64,000 nucleotides of DNA from Gordionus sp. m RMFG-2023 (lineage: Eukaryota; Nematomorpha; Gordioida; Chordodea; Parachordodidae). The position numbers were made by a program, and so were the translations under genes. A model generated the notes under the pieces. It was given only the letters and a program-made list of their open reading frames with translations, had not been told where the DNA came from and searched no databases. Where the stretch lies: positions 15,810,052-15,874,051 of the forward strand of contig NC_088776.1 of assembly GCF_954871325.1 (NCBI RefSeq). The letters run 5' to 3'. Of this stretch, positions 35,540 to 45,600 are shown piece after piece; positions within the stretch are counted from its first letter, which is position 1; every line of letters starts with the position of its first letter.

Positions 35540-36310
35540 AACACGAATTTCGTGATACTTCCATGCAGTCCACAGCTACATGTCCCAGTCTTTTACATTT
35601 AAAACATAATCTGGCCCCATTTAAACTAACCATTTTTACATTAGCATTTCCTATTTCAGGTCTCTTTAACGGAAATCCATCTTTAAACCTTTGCTCTGGG
35701 ACCACGCAGGTATCCCTTTTATGTCCTCGCCATCCGCAACGATGGCAAATGATCATTTCCACAAATCTTTTATTTCCTGACACTCCTTTATTTTCCTCGT
35801 AATCATTAAACTTCTTATTCATATTTATATCACCCACCTGGCTCTTAACCGGACCTTTGCTCTCCTTCATCAACGCATTGATGGCTTCTAACATTTCTTT
35901 CATTTCCAGGAGGATCCTATCTGACCTCTCCCCAACATTTCCAGCCTTGATTTCCTCTAAAACATCTTTTAGATTACTTTCCAAATCTGCTATTATCTTC
36001 CCATAAATATCCGATATTAAATTAAAATACGTTTCCTCCATTTTCTTTTTATAAACATCTGACACCGCAGTGTCCTTCTTCCAATTGCAATACATGCCTG
36101 CCAGTACCGCAGTACCCCTTTTTACCAACAATTTCAATATAATAATCAATAAATACATCATTAATAATATTCCCACAGTAATCAACTGTTTACCTAAATC
36201 CAATTCATTAAAGTTCTTATACATAACTTTATAACCCAAATCCTTATAAAAGAGAACCTTATCCCCAAAACTATGCTCCCCACTAGGCCTAAAAAAATAA
36301 ACCATTTGCT
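35540..36310 (-). mobile_element. gypsy gag-like region with two zinc knuckles
   Basis: Minus strand, about 255 codons. Near the C terminus are two CCHC zinc knuckles, CHRCGWRGHKRDTC and CFKCKRLGHVAVDC, which bind the element's RNA in nucleocapsids. The N-terminal third holds a hydrophobic stretch, LITVGILLMMYLLIIILKLL, that looks like a transmembrane segment. This is unusual for a gag protein. The middle is charged and probably helical (ESNLKDVLEEIKAGNVGERS). A capsid domain was not recognised by eye. Limits are approximate. Confidence 0.8.
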
Positions 36311-36534
36311 AATAAATTTTTTAATTAATACTAATAATCAATTACAAAAATTTAAATATTTGTAGAAAATATTAATACAGCACCTTAAATAAAAACTTCT
36401 CTATCAGAATCGTATAATGGTTAGTACAAATGCGCAGTCAAAAATTTTTAAAAAAATTATATAATTAAAAAATTTTTGTTTTACCTTCTAAACCGAATAA
36501 CTCCTAGGAAACTATCAGCGTCACAAGACACCAC
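36311..36534 (-). promoter_or_regulatory. gypsy leader with primer binding site
   Basis: Directly inside the 5' LTR the minus strand reads (G)TGGTGTCTTGTGACGC. TGG beside the LTR is the usual start of a tRNA primer binding site, complementary to a tRNA 3' CCA. I cannot tell which tRNA. The rest of the leader is AT-rich. Confidence 0.55.
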
Positions 36535-36892
36535 TAAAAAAAAACCTACAAACACAAACTAAAATAAATCTAAAATCTACCCAAACAAATCCTAGAAACT
36601 TAACCAAACTTTCTAAAAAACGAATCGTCAAGAATTATATGAAATTATCAAATCAAAAGACAAATAAAACTACAATATAAATCCAAAAATTTTATTCAAA
36701 AGAAAATTCATTTCTTTATAAAAAAAAATATCCGTAATTTTTTATAAAAATTAATTAATTAAAAATATCATAAAATCCACATATAATATATTACATCTAA
36801 TCTTTCTATCCAATCAACCTTATTTTAATTGGTTGATTGGCATTTCGCGTAAAAAAAAAATATAAAACGTTCACGTATTTACAAATACGACA
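36535..36892 (-). repeat. 5' LTR of the gypsy element
   Basis: 358 bp, one base longer than the other LTR because of one extra A in a homopolymer. Only about two further substitutions were seen. It should carry the promoter of the element. Confidence 0.95.
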
Positions 36893-36897
36893 AGAAG

Positions 36898-37860
36898 GTT
36901 AACAAAATTTTATTAATTTTTGTTTCAATAGACAAACTTTATTGAGGAGAATCTGCTCTCAGATTATCCGAGCATTCTTTAAATATAAAAATTTATCTAA
37001 CTCGCGTATGATGCTGATATCAATTGTGGCTAATCTATTTAATTCTTGCTTGCTAAACAAGTGTACACCTGTATTTCAGAATATGATTTTAAGAAACTCT
37101 GTATCATGATATATACAGAGTTCCATCTTGTTATTCTCACTATTACATATTGTTTAAGGGTGTGGCTTAGTTTTCTATTAGCTGTGTTTGAAATATTGTA
37201 CCATTTTTTTTTGCACCATTTATATTTAAGGCTATTTCAATTAAACAATTGTCAAAAATTTAATGCATAATATTATTTAGTATATGGTATATATATGCTA
37301 GCGTTTTGTCATCTTTGAATGCACTTATAAGATTTGCTCCGTTATCACTCACAACTATAATTTATTTAAGTAAATTTCTATTTCTGTATATTCTCCTAAA
37401 ATTGAATTGACTACACTTTTAATTTTAACGTTTTTTTCATCCATTACCCTTGTGGCCAAAACAAATGTTTTTAATTAAAATCCTTAATGATAATATCTCC
37501 TATAATGGTTAAAAAACTTAGATTTTTATAATCCGTCCAAATATCAGTGATCATGGACAACGATCATGCTTTTAATCTTAAATTTTATTTAATGGTATAT
37601 TTTTAGACCTATAGTATTCATGAGAGTTTTTCGGTTCACAACTTTTATATTTTGTTATCCACATGTAACACCAACATTTATCTCTTGGCCTAGCTTGTAA
37701 AATCCCTCACTTGTTGCATTTAAATATTGAAAATCTTTACAAATAAAATATAACTGACTTTTCTGTAAAAAGCTTAAGCAAAATTTAGAATAAAGTCTCG
37801 CGATAAAAAACACCTAAACATAAAAAGAAAATAGAACTAACAAAATGATACCGAATGTTG
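36898..37860 (-). pseudogene. hAT transposase, N-terminal half fragment
   Basis: The minus strand has DIWTDYKNLSFLTIIGDII near 37530, fitting the hAT core motif (T/S)xDxWTS..xxS(Y/F)L, and VVSDNGANLISAFKDDKTLA near 37330, fitting the second catalytic aspartate (TDNAxN). Stops and frame changes lie between these pieces. The C-terminal half is on the other side of the gypsy insertion (29700-30129). The gene is a fossil; no BED zinc finger was recognised upstream. Confidence 0.65.
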
Positions 37861-38171
37861 TTTATAAAATGCGGAAGATTTTTTAGTTTTTATTCTTTTT
37901 TAAAAAAGAACTAAATTAAATAAGAAAATATATAATATAATTATAAAATTGCAAATTTATATTTATAAAAAACAATTTTAAAAATTAAAATTTCCGTGAT
38001 TCACGGGAAATTTATGTTCACACCCGATCACGCCCTGGGAAAATTTTAGGAAGGCCCGTCACGCCCAGTCACGCCTTGGAATTTAAAATTTATTCACACT
38101 CACGCCATGACCCACCGTGACACGATAGGTCACGCCTAATTTCATGGCCCGCGCCCACCTACTGCCTAGTA

Positions 38172-38579
38172 TATGGCTTCGGTAGGAGGGGGAGGGGTGC
38201 AAGAGTTAATTCCCCCTAAAAGTTTTAAATTTTTTTAGATAGCCTTCAATATGTTTGTTCATCCGAAAATATAATCCATCATGTTTAAAACCTATTCTAT
38301 AGATTCGAAACAATTTTAGAAATTATTACACGTATTTATTATTTACGCTAATTGACTAAATCGCTATGCCTACAAATATACGAATTGAGAATACCTGCAT
38401 AATTCGTACGGATCGAACAATTCTTTAATCTTATTTTTCATAAAAATATTTTCAAAATAGATTATTAAAATAATAAAGTGATTTATAGATGTGGAAATAA
38501 ATATAAGCTCCTTAAGGAACATGTTATACTTAAGTAATTTCAAATATTTATAATTAATTTTGAATATTTAGGAATAATT
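38172..38579. other. No gene seen
   Basis: AT-rich spacer with a short G-rich patch at about 38184-38205. I see nothing else. Confidence 0.4.
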
Positions 38580-39671
38580 TCGAGTTCGAATTTAACGTTC
38601 GTTCAATTTTAAAAACCACTTTTTATTTTTATTTATTTGAAAAATTTAATATTAATCCGAATTTTTTAAGAAAAAAATCTTACATTTTTTAATCAGCGGT
38701 TTTCCCTTTTATTTTATTTTACAAGCATGGATATTATTATTTTATCATCATCATTTGATTCTGAAAATTCAAAATCAGATGAATTATCACTACCATGGCA
38801 CAAATATGATAAATATTATACAGTAACATCCTATATTGAAGAAGTAACTAATTCAATACTTACCAAATATAAAATGTGCCTAAAAGTATTATATCAGTTT
38901 CAAAATCTTGAAGTTCCAATTTAAAAAGACATTTGATTGTAGTATTAATTATTTTATATAAAGTAGCCGTTAATATTTTATTTTAGATTGTTCTAAGTAA
39001 AAATCATTAAATTTTATATATTATATACATAGATAGAAAATGGTTGAAATCATTTAGAATTTATTTTTAATGTCATTTTTTGAAATTATTATCTAGTCAC
39101 TATTATTTTAATCAAGGATTTTATATTTTAATTGTTGAACACAATTTGAAGTATAAATTTATATATTTTAGAAATAATTAACTTTTATATTTTTATTTAC
39201 AATGTTAATATAATTGATAAATTTAGTATTTTTATAAAAATATTTAATATAAAACGAGGAAGAGGATGGATTGTTTTGAAGCAAAGAACAAAACAATAAA
39301 TGTTTTTAATAAATTCCCCTCATCTGCCCCTGTAGAGCGCGTTTTTAGTATAGCTAATGCCGTATTAACTGCCAAGCGTTCCTGTCAGATGAAAATTTTG
39401 AAAAACAATTGTTATTAAAAATTAAAAGAAAATTTTTTTATAAACAAAAATATCTTTTTATTCGCTATATTATATTTATAATTATATATTATTAATAAAA
39501 CTTATGATTATTTAACATGGCTAATATATTGTGTTAAAAAATATAAGACATTTATTTATATTAAATTTAATTTTAAAAAAATTTATCATAAAATTTTGAA
39601 CGAACGTGAACGTTGTTCCTTTTTTTTGAAAGTGAACGTGGTTCGATTTTTTAGAAATGTTTACAGCACTA
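38580..39671 (+). mobile_element. Internally deleted hAT transposon
   Basis: The right end TTTACAGCACTA, with subterminal AACGAACGTGAACG, is partly mirrored on the left by AACGTTCGTTCAATTTT near 38598. The outermost left TIR is not visible and no target duplication is secure. Plus-strand coding remnants lie inside: a 65-codon open stretch at 38727-38924 and a hATC block near 39300. The left limit is approximate. Confidence 0.55.
39290..39450 (+). pseudogene. hATC remnant
   Basis: The plus strand reads NKFPSSAPVERVFSIANAVL, then TAKRS. After a one-base shift the next frame reads LSDENFEKQLLLKIKRKFF. This is the hATC pattern PSSAPVERVFSxAGxxxTxKRxxLSDxNFExxLLLK, typical of hATs that have APVER in place of TSVPSER. 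One frameshift and a G-to-N change in the SIAG motif show decay. Most of the transposase is missing. Confidence 0.8.
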
Positions 39672-39679
39672 GTATTTAT

Positions 39680-41300
39680 AAATAATTTCGAATATATACA
39701 AATTATTCCTAATAATTTATTACACGAGTCGATCGAATAAAAAATAATTCGATCGAATAATAGTTAAAAAAAATTCTATCGAATAATAGATAATATATTT
39801 ATCTTATTCGTATTCGATTCGAAAATAGTTTGTTTTTTATATTCGTAAAAAAACGAATCTAATAACGAATAATTCTTTTTAATTTCAGGTATAACATATA
39901 CACACTGAAATAAATTAATTTTAAAGTTTTTTGCACAGAATAAAATTTATATTTTATGAATGCATGTTTTTTTAATAATTACACTTTAAACATATTATAT
40001 ATTTCTAATAGAAAATATTTGATTCTCTTCAAGCTAATCATTGGTTCATTCACATGGAACTATACTCAAATTTTTTTATAGATGTTCTTAATGATGCAAA
40101 CGTCTATTCTATTTTAAATGATAATTTTTTTTGAAATAATTATCTATACATGAATGTCTAGTCTAAAATAACTTTTATTTATTTTTAGAAAAATTATCAA
40201 TTTAAAAAAACAATATCTATAATTTTATAATTATACTATGCAGAGTAGTGTAATGGGCAAAAAATAGAGGCGAGTTTGTTTTTCCAAGAATTTGAGGCAA
40301 ATTTTTTAAATATTTTTTTAATGGTTTATATCAATGCCATTTCATATAAAATATATCAAATAGCTATTTAGAAAGTTACATAAAAATTGATATGTATATA
40401 AAATGCCGTAATTTTTATAAAATGCCTTTAAAAATAATTATATTATTATTATATAATGCATAAATTAAAATAGATCAAAAATAGGTGAAAATAAACTACA
40501 TTATTTGCCATAGCGAATCTTTTTTAATATTAACTACATGCCTTGCAGACATGTTGTAGGAATATATGGAGAATCCCATTGACTGAGAGGAGACTCATTA
40601 GCGTTTACCATAATTACACTGGAAATATGTTTTATCATAACTCTAATCTGTGAAAATGATATTCATTAGGTGAAAGCCTTGCACATTCGGATGCTTTATC
40701 TTGCATGCTAATCTGTCAAAATGACATTTATAAGTTGAAAGTCGCACTCAAATTCGCCAATTACACGGAATTGTATTAATACAATTTTGAACAATAACGG
40801 GGAATTTAGTACTAGTTATAATCATCAATATATTCCCTTATCCCATTTATTGTGAGGGCATAACGAGCTTCAGTCGAAAACATCGTTTAATTTGCTCTTT
40901 CCCATTACGAATGTGATGGTCTGCTAGACAGTTATCTTTTTTCTACATATGGCATATCAAGATAAGATAGCTAAAACTATATAATTTAATATAGATCTTT
41001 ATTTACTAAAATTATAGGAATTAATCCATAACCTATTTTGATTGTCTATTAAGGCAGTATTCGTTGATACCAGAGTGCCTTCTGTTTTCCTTTAGCTTCT
41101 CGAGATATTTTCATATGTTCTCCTTTAGAAATCGGAGCCTGAGATGAGAATTTGATTATTCTGTCACCACATTTTGTAATTTTACAGGAGAACAATTTTA
41201 AATTAAGTTCTATTGTTTACATTATTATGGTTAACCTTATATTGGCTTAAATTTAATTTATAAATATTTCGGTTTTTTATATAAGTAGGATAGTATAAAT
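39680..41300. other. No gene; ATTCG-rich block and a ~68-bp imperfect tandem pair
   Basis: At 39715-39880 the sequence is dense in ATTCG/CGAAT (GATCGAATAA, TTCGTATTCGATTCG), as at 15480 and 55600. At about 40640-40760 TAATCTGTGAAAATGATATT and TAATCTGTCAAAATGACATT head two copies of a ~68-bp unit. The rest is AT-rich. Confidence 0.45.
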
Positions 41301-41339
41301 ATAAAAAATTGGAAATTAACTAATTCTCAGGTTGACATA

Positions 41340-42000
41340 TTATTAAATAAATTTATTAATTTTTTAGGGTTAGGTAAACTGATTGTTCTTGTGTGAAACC
41401 TTAAAGACAGATTGGATAAAAATAGAACATCATATAAAGACGAGATCTGATAAAATTTACCATTTTAACCGAATGGACAATCCGTTAAATTGCACAATTG
41501 CTAGAATTTGCGGAATTTGAAATGCATATACACCTCGTAGTTATTCTAAACTGCCTTAACAGTATAAAGACTGCTAGCCACCCATGTTATATCAAGTGCC
41601 CTTCCAATTTTCAGTAACTGAATTCCTAATTCAGACGCTATTTGATCCAACGCCTTTTAATTTTTGATAGACTGGATATATAAACCATATATAGTATCAA
41701 TAAAGGCTTTAAAATAATTAACGTCAAACGGTGATTTAAACAATGTCAGAGTATAAGGCGCTTTTCTACAACAGGTTATTTCCCAGTTAGGACATTGGAG
41801 CCATCGCTAGCAAAAGAAATCCAATCTTTTGTAAAAAAATTTCAGAAATCGCAACGGATTTAAGAAGATCCTGTAAGGTATAAACTATCCCCTCTGTATC
41901 TTTCGATTCCAGTTTGATTAGATCTAGAAATTTAAAAACAGGATGATTATAAGAGGGCACCAAATAATAATTTAGTAATACCATTATAAAAAAAATCAAA
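41340..42000 (-). pseudogene. hAT-type transposase fragment (KIAA1586/ZNF862-like)
   Basis: Minus strand, in order: FLDLIKLESKDTEGIVYTLQ near 41920, TKDWISFASDGSNVLTG near 41790, LDQIASELGIQLLKIGRALD near 41640, WVASSLYTVKAV near 41580, and ISSLYDVLFLSNLSLRFHTR near 41410. These match, in the same order, the hAT-derived family that includes KIAA1586 and ZNF862-like proteins (E/D-L-ESKDAxGI; SDGAxVMxG; LGIQLLKIGRVxxVRWVASSxRTVKAVW). Several frame changes separate them. Neither an N-terminal zinc finger nor the C-terminal hATC was found. No element ends were identified. Confidence 0.75.
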
Positions 42001-42169
42001 ACTTTTTAGAAGGAGCGGTGCATGCCTCCTACCTTTTTGAAAATTTATGGTGGAGGACGCTAAGATTTACCCCCCTCCCCCACTACATCCTTGGCCATTA
42101 AGAACGAGCCAACATTTTGAAGATCCGTCTTTAAAAATACAAATCTTAAAGCAAAATCAAAAAAATATA

Positions 42170-42332
42170 GTGGTTTATAATATTTTTTTTATAAGATTTT
42201 AGTCAAAATAATATTATGTAAACATCGAGATTTGGCAAAGGTCCACCAAACCTTTCTGTCACATAAGCTGATTTCCAGGATTACGTAATATTATTTTGGC
42301 TAAAATCTTAATCGGGCCGTTTAACAACACTA
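42170..42332. mobile_element. MITE family A, subfamily 2, truncated copy
   Basis: The right end GGGCCGTTTAACAACACTA and inner GGCTAAAATCTTAATCG match copy 22688-22882. The left half (TTTTAGTCAAAATAATATTA, CATCGAGATTTGGC) is present but the left terminus is lost, so 42170 is approximate. Confidence 0.75.
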
Positions 42333-42540
42333 AAAAATTTTAGCGACACCCCTAGCAAAGTACTATCCTTCTAGGATAACATTGAATAGAATATTCATGT
42401 ATTAATTGACACTCTAATAATTTTTATAGAGTAACTTGAGGGGCTTTATTTATTTTAAATTTCCAACATTCGTAAAAAAAGAAGTGATTCTTCTAAAATG
42501 AGCAAAAAAAATATAATTCTATTTAAGATCAGCTCAAAAA

Positions 42541-42758
42541 TAGTGTTGTTAAACGGCTCGATTTGAGGCGATTTTTAAAAACGGCTACCTCAGCATTATA
42601 GCTAAGAAAATATTGCCTAAGGGTCGAGATTTGACCAATAGATGTTCAATCCTATGTGACATCTAAGAGCAAAGTCTTTAGGCTTGCATATTTTCTGGAT
42701 AAAATATTGAGTTAGCCGTTTTTAAAATCAACTCAAATTGAGCCGTTTAACAACACTA
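42541..42758. mobile_element. MITE family A, copy, diverged TSD
   Basis: The element starts TAGTGTTGTTAAACGGCTCG and ends GAGCCGTTTAACAACACTA; 218 bp. The interior GTCGAGATTTGACC confirms the family. Flanking 8-mers CTCAAAAA and CTTCACAA match poorly. It lies 208 bp after the truncated copy. Confidence 0.9.
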
Positions 42759-43384
42759 CTTCACAAAATTGATATTTTACAGGGTCTTGAATCCCTATTT
42801 CTTCCGAACGACAAGTTAGTTAAAGATGGGCAGTATTATAATAATAAAGGTGGTGGTGACAATAATTCCAATTTTTTATATAAAAGTTGAAGCGATTAAG
42901 GATCTTAGGCTTGTTCGAAAATAATATTTAATATAAATTTTGGCTTTATTAAAAGTTCATTTTTTTTTAAAAAAAAGTCCACAGGCCTTGTTTCTAATAA
43001 ATACAATTATATTTATAATAAAATTAGTAGAACCCTAAAAAAAAATGTATATTCCATTCACCGCCATTATTAATCTAGGAAAAAATGTCCTTATTTCTTA
43101 TAAAAGGATTAAAATAATTTTAGACATATTGAGTTAAAAATGTATTAAATTTTTATTTTTAAAAACCGCTTATGTCAAAAAAAAAATTTAATTAAAATTT
43201 TATGTTTTATGTATTTGTTTAATCCCTAGGCCATTAATTTTATGTAATATTATGTGTTTTGACAGATTATTTTTAAAAAATGAACGCTACCTTTTTAGGT
43301 AGACATACCTTGCCTGGTGGCAGTAACCGATACAGTTTTTATGGGCTAATGATAATACACACCAAGCATATATACTTATCTAGG
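42759..43384. other. No gene seen
   Basis: AT-rich spacer. I support no feature here. Confidence 0.4.
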
Positions 43385-43730
43385 ATTTTGCCAGGGGAGG
43401 GGGAGGGAAGCACTATTAGGTGGGTTTTTCCCCATAAATTTTATTGGAGATTTTTAGGTTCACTTATTATAGTTTGGCAATATTCGATTTCTATAAAAAT
43501 AATTTTGGGTTTTCGCTTTTTTTAATTAAAATGCTTTTTTTCTATTTTGAATTATAGTCGTTATTTTTAAAGTTATTAACTTTTACTGATATTTCTTTCA
43601 AATTCTTCCTTAGTGATATGTTATTTACATTTTTAGAAGAGAGGAGGGGGTCTATGTATCGGGGAAATTTTTATTAGCTTAAAATGATATTTACGAGAAT
43701 AGACAAATTTTCGATCCTCCTTGGATACGC
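43385..43730 (+). repeat. Dispersed G-tract repeat, family D, copy 2
   Basis: In order: CACTATTAGGTGGGTTTTTC, CATAAATTTTATTGGAGATT, TTTTGGGTTTTCGC, ATTATAGTCGTTATTTTTAA, TATTTCTTTCAAATTCTTCC, a G-rich patch, then TTAGCTTAAAATGATATTTA and CGAGAA. All have counterparts at 4590 and 10490. No inverted ends. Confidence 0.65.
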
Positions 43731-43839
43731 GCCTAACGCCAAGTTTGTATTGTTTTTATAATTTTTTCATAAAATATTTAAACACGTTATTCATTTATAT
43801 ATTTTTAATATATATGAAAAATTGATGTTTCGTATATTG

Positions 43840-44025
43840 TCTGTGGCCTAGTCAGTGAGTGCGTTGATTACGAATCCATAGAAAGGCACAAATCCAGCAA
43901 GGGTCATATTTTTTTGAAGCCCTCCTGGCGGTTCAATACTTGGGGAGATCATATATAGTAGATCGGACTCGACCACGTCATTCCCTGAATGTATATTAAA
44001 AAATTAGTGAGTCTTATTATATTTG
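43840..44025 (+). repeat. tRNA-derived SINE, family E, copy 2
   Basis: A box TGGCCTAGTCAGTGAGTGCG at about 43843 fits TRGCNNAGTNG. B-box-like GGCACAAATCCAGC follows about 45 bp later. Then come AGGGTCATATTTTTTTGAAG, TCCTGGCGGTTC, the core TAGTAGATCGGACTCGACCA and the tail TTAGTGAGTCTTATTAT. This is the best-preserved A box of the three copies. Confidence 0.75.
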
Positions 44026-45129
44026 ACAAAATTCGATTGTGTTTTAACAAATAATTTGACCTACATTATCACTAGCCATACCACATAATTAAATTTTATT
44101 AATTTGTTAATGTTTGTAAAATAAATCGAATTAATTAAATTTATTTAAATAAACAATTAAAATATTAATTTGTTTATCTTAAAAATTATATATTTTTTTA
44201 AAAATACATAATAAACTATAGTGTTCCAAAAGGACACTTTTATTAAATTTAAATTACAAAAAATAAAATAGAGTATAAATAGCGGTTATTCTATAAATAA
44301 CTAATGGGATTAAGTTTCCAAAAAATAACCTATGATGGAAAAGAGCGATAGAAAATAAAAATATCTTTGAGTTCTGATATAATGGATTTGATTTTGGCAT
44401 TTATAATTTAAAAATTCCCGTCATATCTTTAAGGGAAGAGATAACGATTGGTATAAATACATAATTAGTTAATTTAGAGTATTTATTTTTTTGTCTCAAT
44501 TATGTCAACCGGATTCGGCTTAATATTTTTGAAAATTAAGAATGTACATAAAGACTAAGGTACAGAAATGTAACTATCTGTCCTCAGGTCATCCATTAAT
44601 TGATGATAAATTAGCAGACTCCAGGATGTTTGGTATTCGGGTCCTCATAAGACTACAATTGTTGAATTAATCGCCCTATGCCTTGCTTATATGTCTTGAC
44701 TCTAGACACAATTAACCAAAACTCACCTTGCAATCAAATCAACCGACTTTTTACATTTTATTCATGTATGTGGTTGAACTATGTTACCTTCAATTCGCTT
44801 GCATATGGTAACTCTTAATTGTTTATTTGATAAGAGGTTACCTGGGTTACAACTTGGTAATGTTTCCAACTATTCATAACCTCTAATACAATCAGTATTT
44901 TATAGTTGAATATATTCCTATACCTTTTAAAATAACTTTTCCGTGAACATTAACAGTTGGGGAGGGGGAACTGCTTATGGGCTAACCAATAAGATTTATT
45001 TCAATTTCTTTAGTAATTTTTAATCCTAAAAGGGATTTTGAATTTTAAAAGGCATATTTCAGATTTATATTTATTTAGAGTAAGGATTATTTTTAGAGAA
45101 TTTGGCACTATAAATTTGATTCTTACTAA
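44026..45129. other. No gene seen
   Basis: AT-rich, with a slightly less AT-rich part at about 44550-44900. No frame or repeat end is recognised. The downstream part of the LINE fragment may extend into the right end of this interval. Confidence 0.4.
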
Positions 45130-45600
45130 AATATTTTTAGATGGTACCATCATCCAGATACCAGATATTTAAGTCTGAATTAAAAAAAAGTTTTTAAAAA
45201 TGTATTACGTTGCACAGAAAAGATTCAAAGGGTCTCCTTGTTATATACCCTCCGAAAAAATTAAATATTCCCCAAATTTGAGAGGGATTCTATAGCCATA
45301 ACATAAGACTGTTAAATAAATTTGCATCCATGAGAAATTTTTCATAAAAAATGTATTTAATTTTTCTGGATAAAGAATAAAAGGCATTTTTATAATCTAG
45401 CTTACAGATTATGGTGTCTGATAGAGAATTTTACATATATATATATGCATATTTTCCTTTAGTGCTAAGCCTATTAATATTGTTAAGATTTTTAAAGCAT
45501 CAGGCTTAATGCACTCAACAATTTCTATGTTATTAGTCTCATAAAATTTGAACCTATTGCAATGAGCCGAACCCCACTATCAGCTTAGATAGTGTAATTA
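45130..45600 (-). pseudogene. LINE-like reverse transcriptase fragment
   Basis: Minus strand, in order with frame changes: RLIAIGSNFMRLIT near 45560 (consensus RPIAVGxxxRRL), a degraded DFKNAF region near 45400, VMAIESLSNLG near 45310, EGI then QGDPLNLF near 45245 (consensus EGVQQGDPLGPLLF), and DLNIWYLDDGTI near 45160, the catalytic YxDD box. This RT type is widespread in invertebrates as non-LTR elements. I do not assign the clade. Stops and shifts are frequent, so it is long dead. It may extend N-terminally to about 46.4 kb in unrecognisable form. Its C-terminal counterpart, on the other strand, is at 48198. Confidence 0.75.

Larger units (their letters stand above)
30135..36892 (-). mobile_element. 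Ty3/gypsy LTR retrotransposon, nearly whole, young
   Basis: The element is 6,758 bp with two LTRs of 357 and 358 bp that differ at only about three positions, so the insertion is recent. It is flanked by AGAAG at 30130-30134 and 36893-36897, a 5-bp target duplication, and it sits inside a hAT. Coding runs on the minus strand in the order gag-like, protease, reverse transcriptase with RNase H, integrase. RT before integrase is the Ty3/gypsy (Metaviridae) order. No envelope-like frame was recognised in the long 3' non-coding part (about 30.5-32.1 kb). It looks close to whole, with a small number (about two or three) of apparent breaks or frame changes. Some of these could be the frameshifting such elements use naturally. 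Confidence 0.95.
29618..38161 (-). mobile_element. hAT transposon split by a gypsy element
   Basis: The outer ends TAGGTGGGCGCGGGCC and GGCCCGCGCCCACCTA are perfect 16-bp inverted repeats. GCTTAGTA (29610-29617) and GCCTAGTA (38164-38171) probably represent the target duplication, with two extra bases at the right junction. Removing the 6.76-kb LTR element leaves a hAT of about 1.8 kb coding on the minus strand. The GC-rich ends again contrast with the body. A shorter relative lies at 6045-7307. Confidence 0.8.

Noticed and set aside
36410-36450. tRNA-like ATCGTATAATGGTTAGTACAAATGCG in the gypsy leader
   Set aside because: Only an A-box-like string is present; no B box or cloverleaf can be drawn.
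38562-39690. 8-bp target duplication around the hAT fragment (ATATTTAT / GTATTTAT)
   Set aside because: The left TIR is not visible, so the match cannot be anchored. AT-rich 8-mers match easily by chance.
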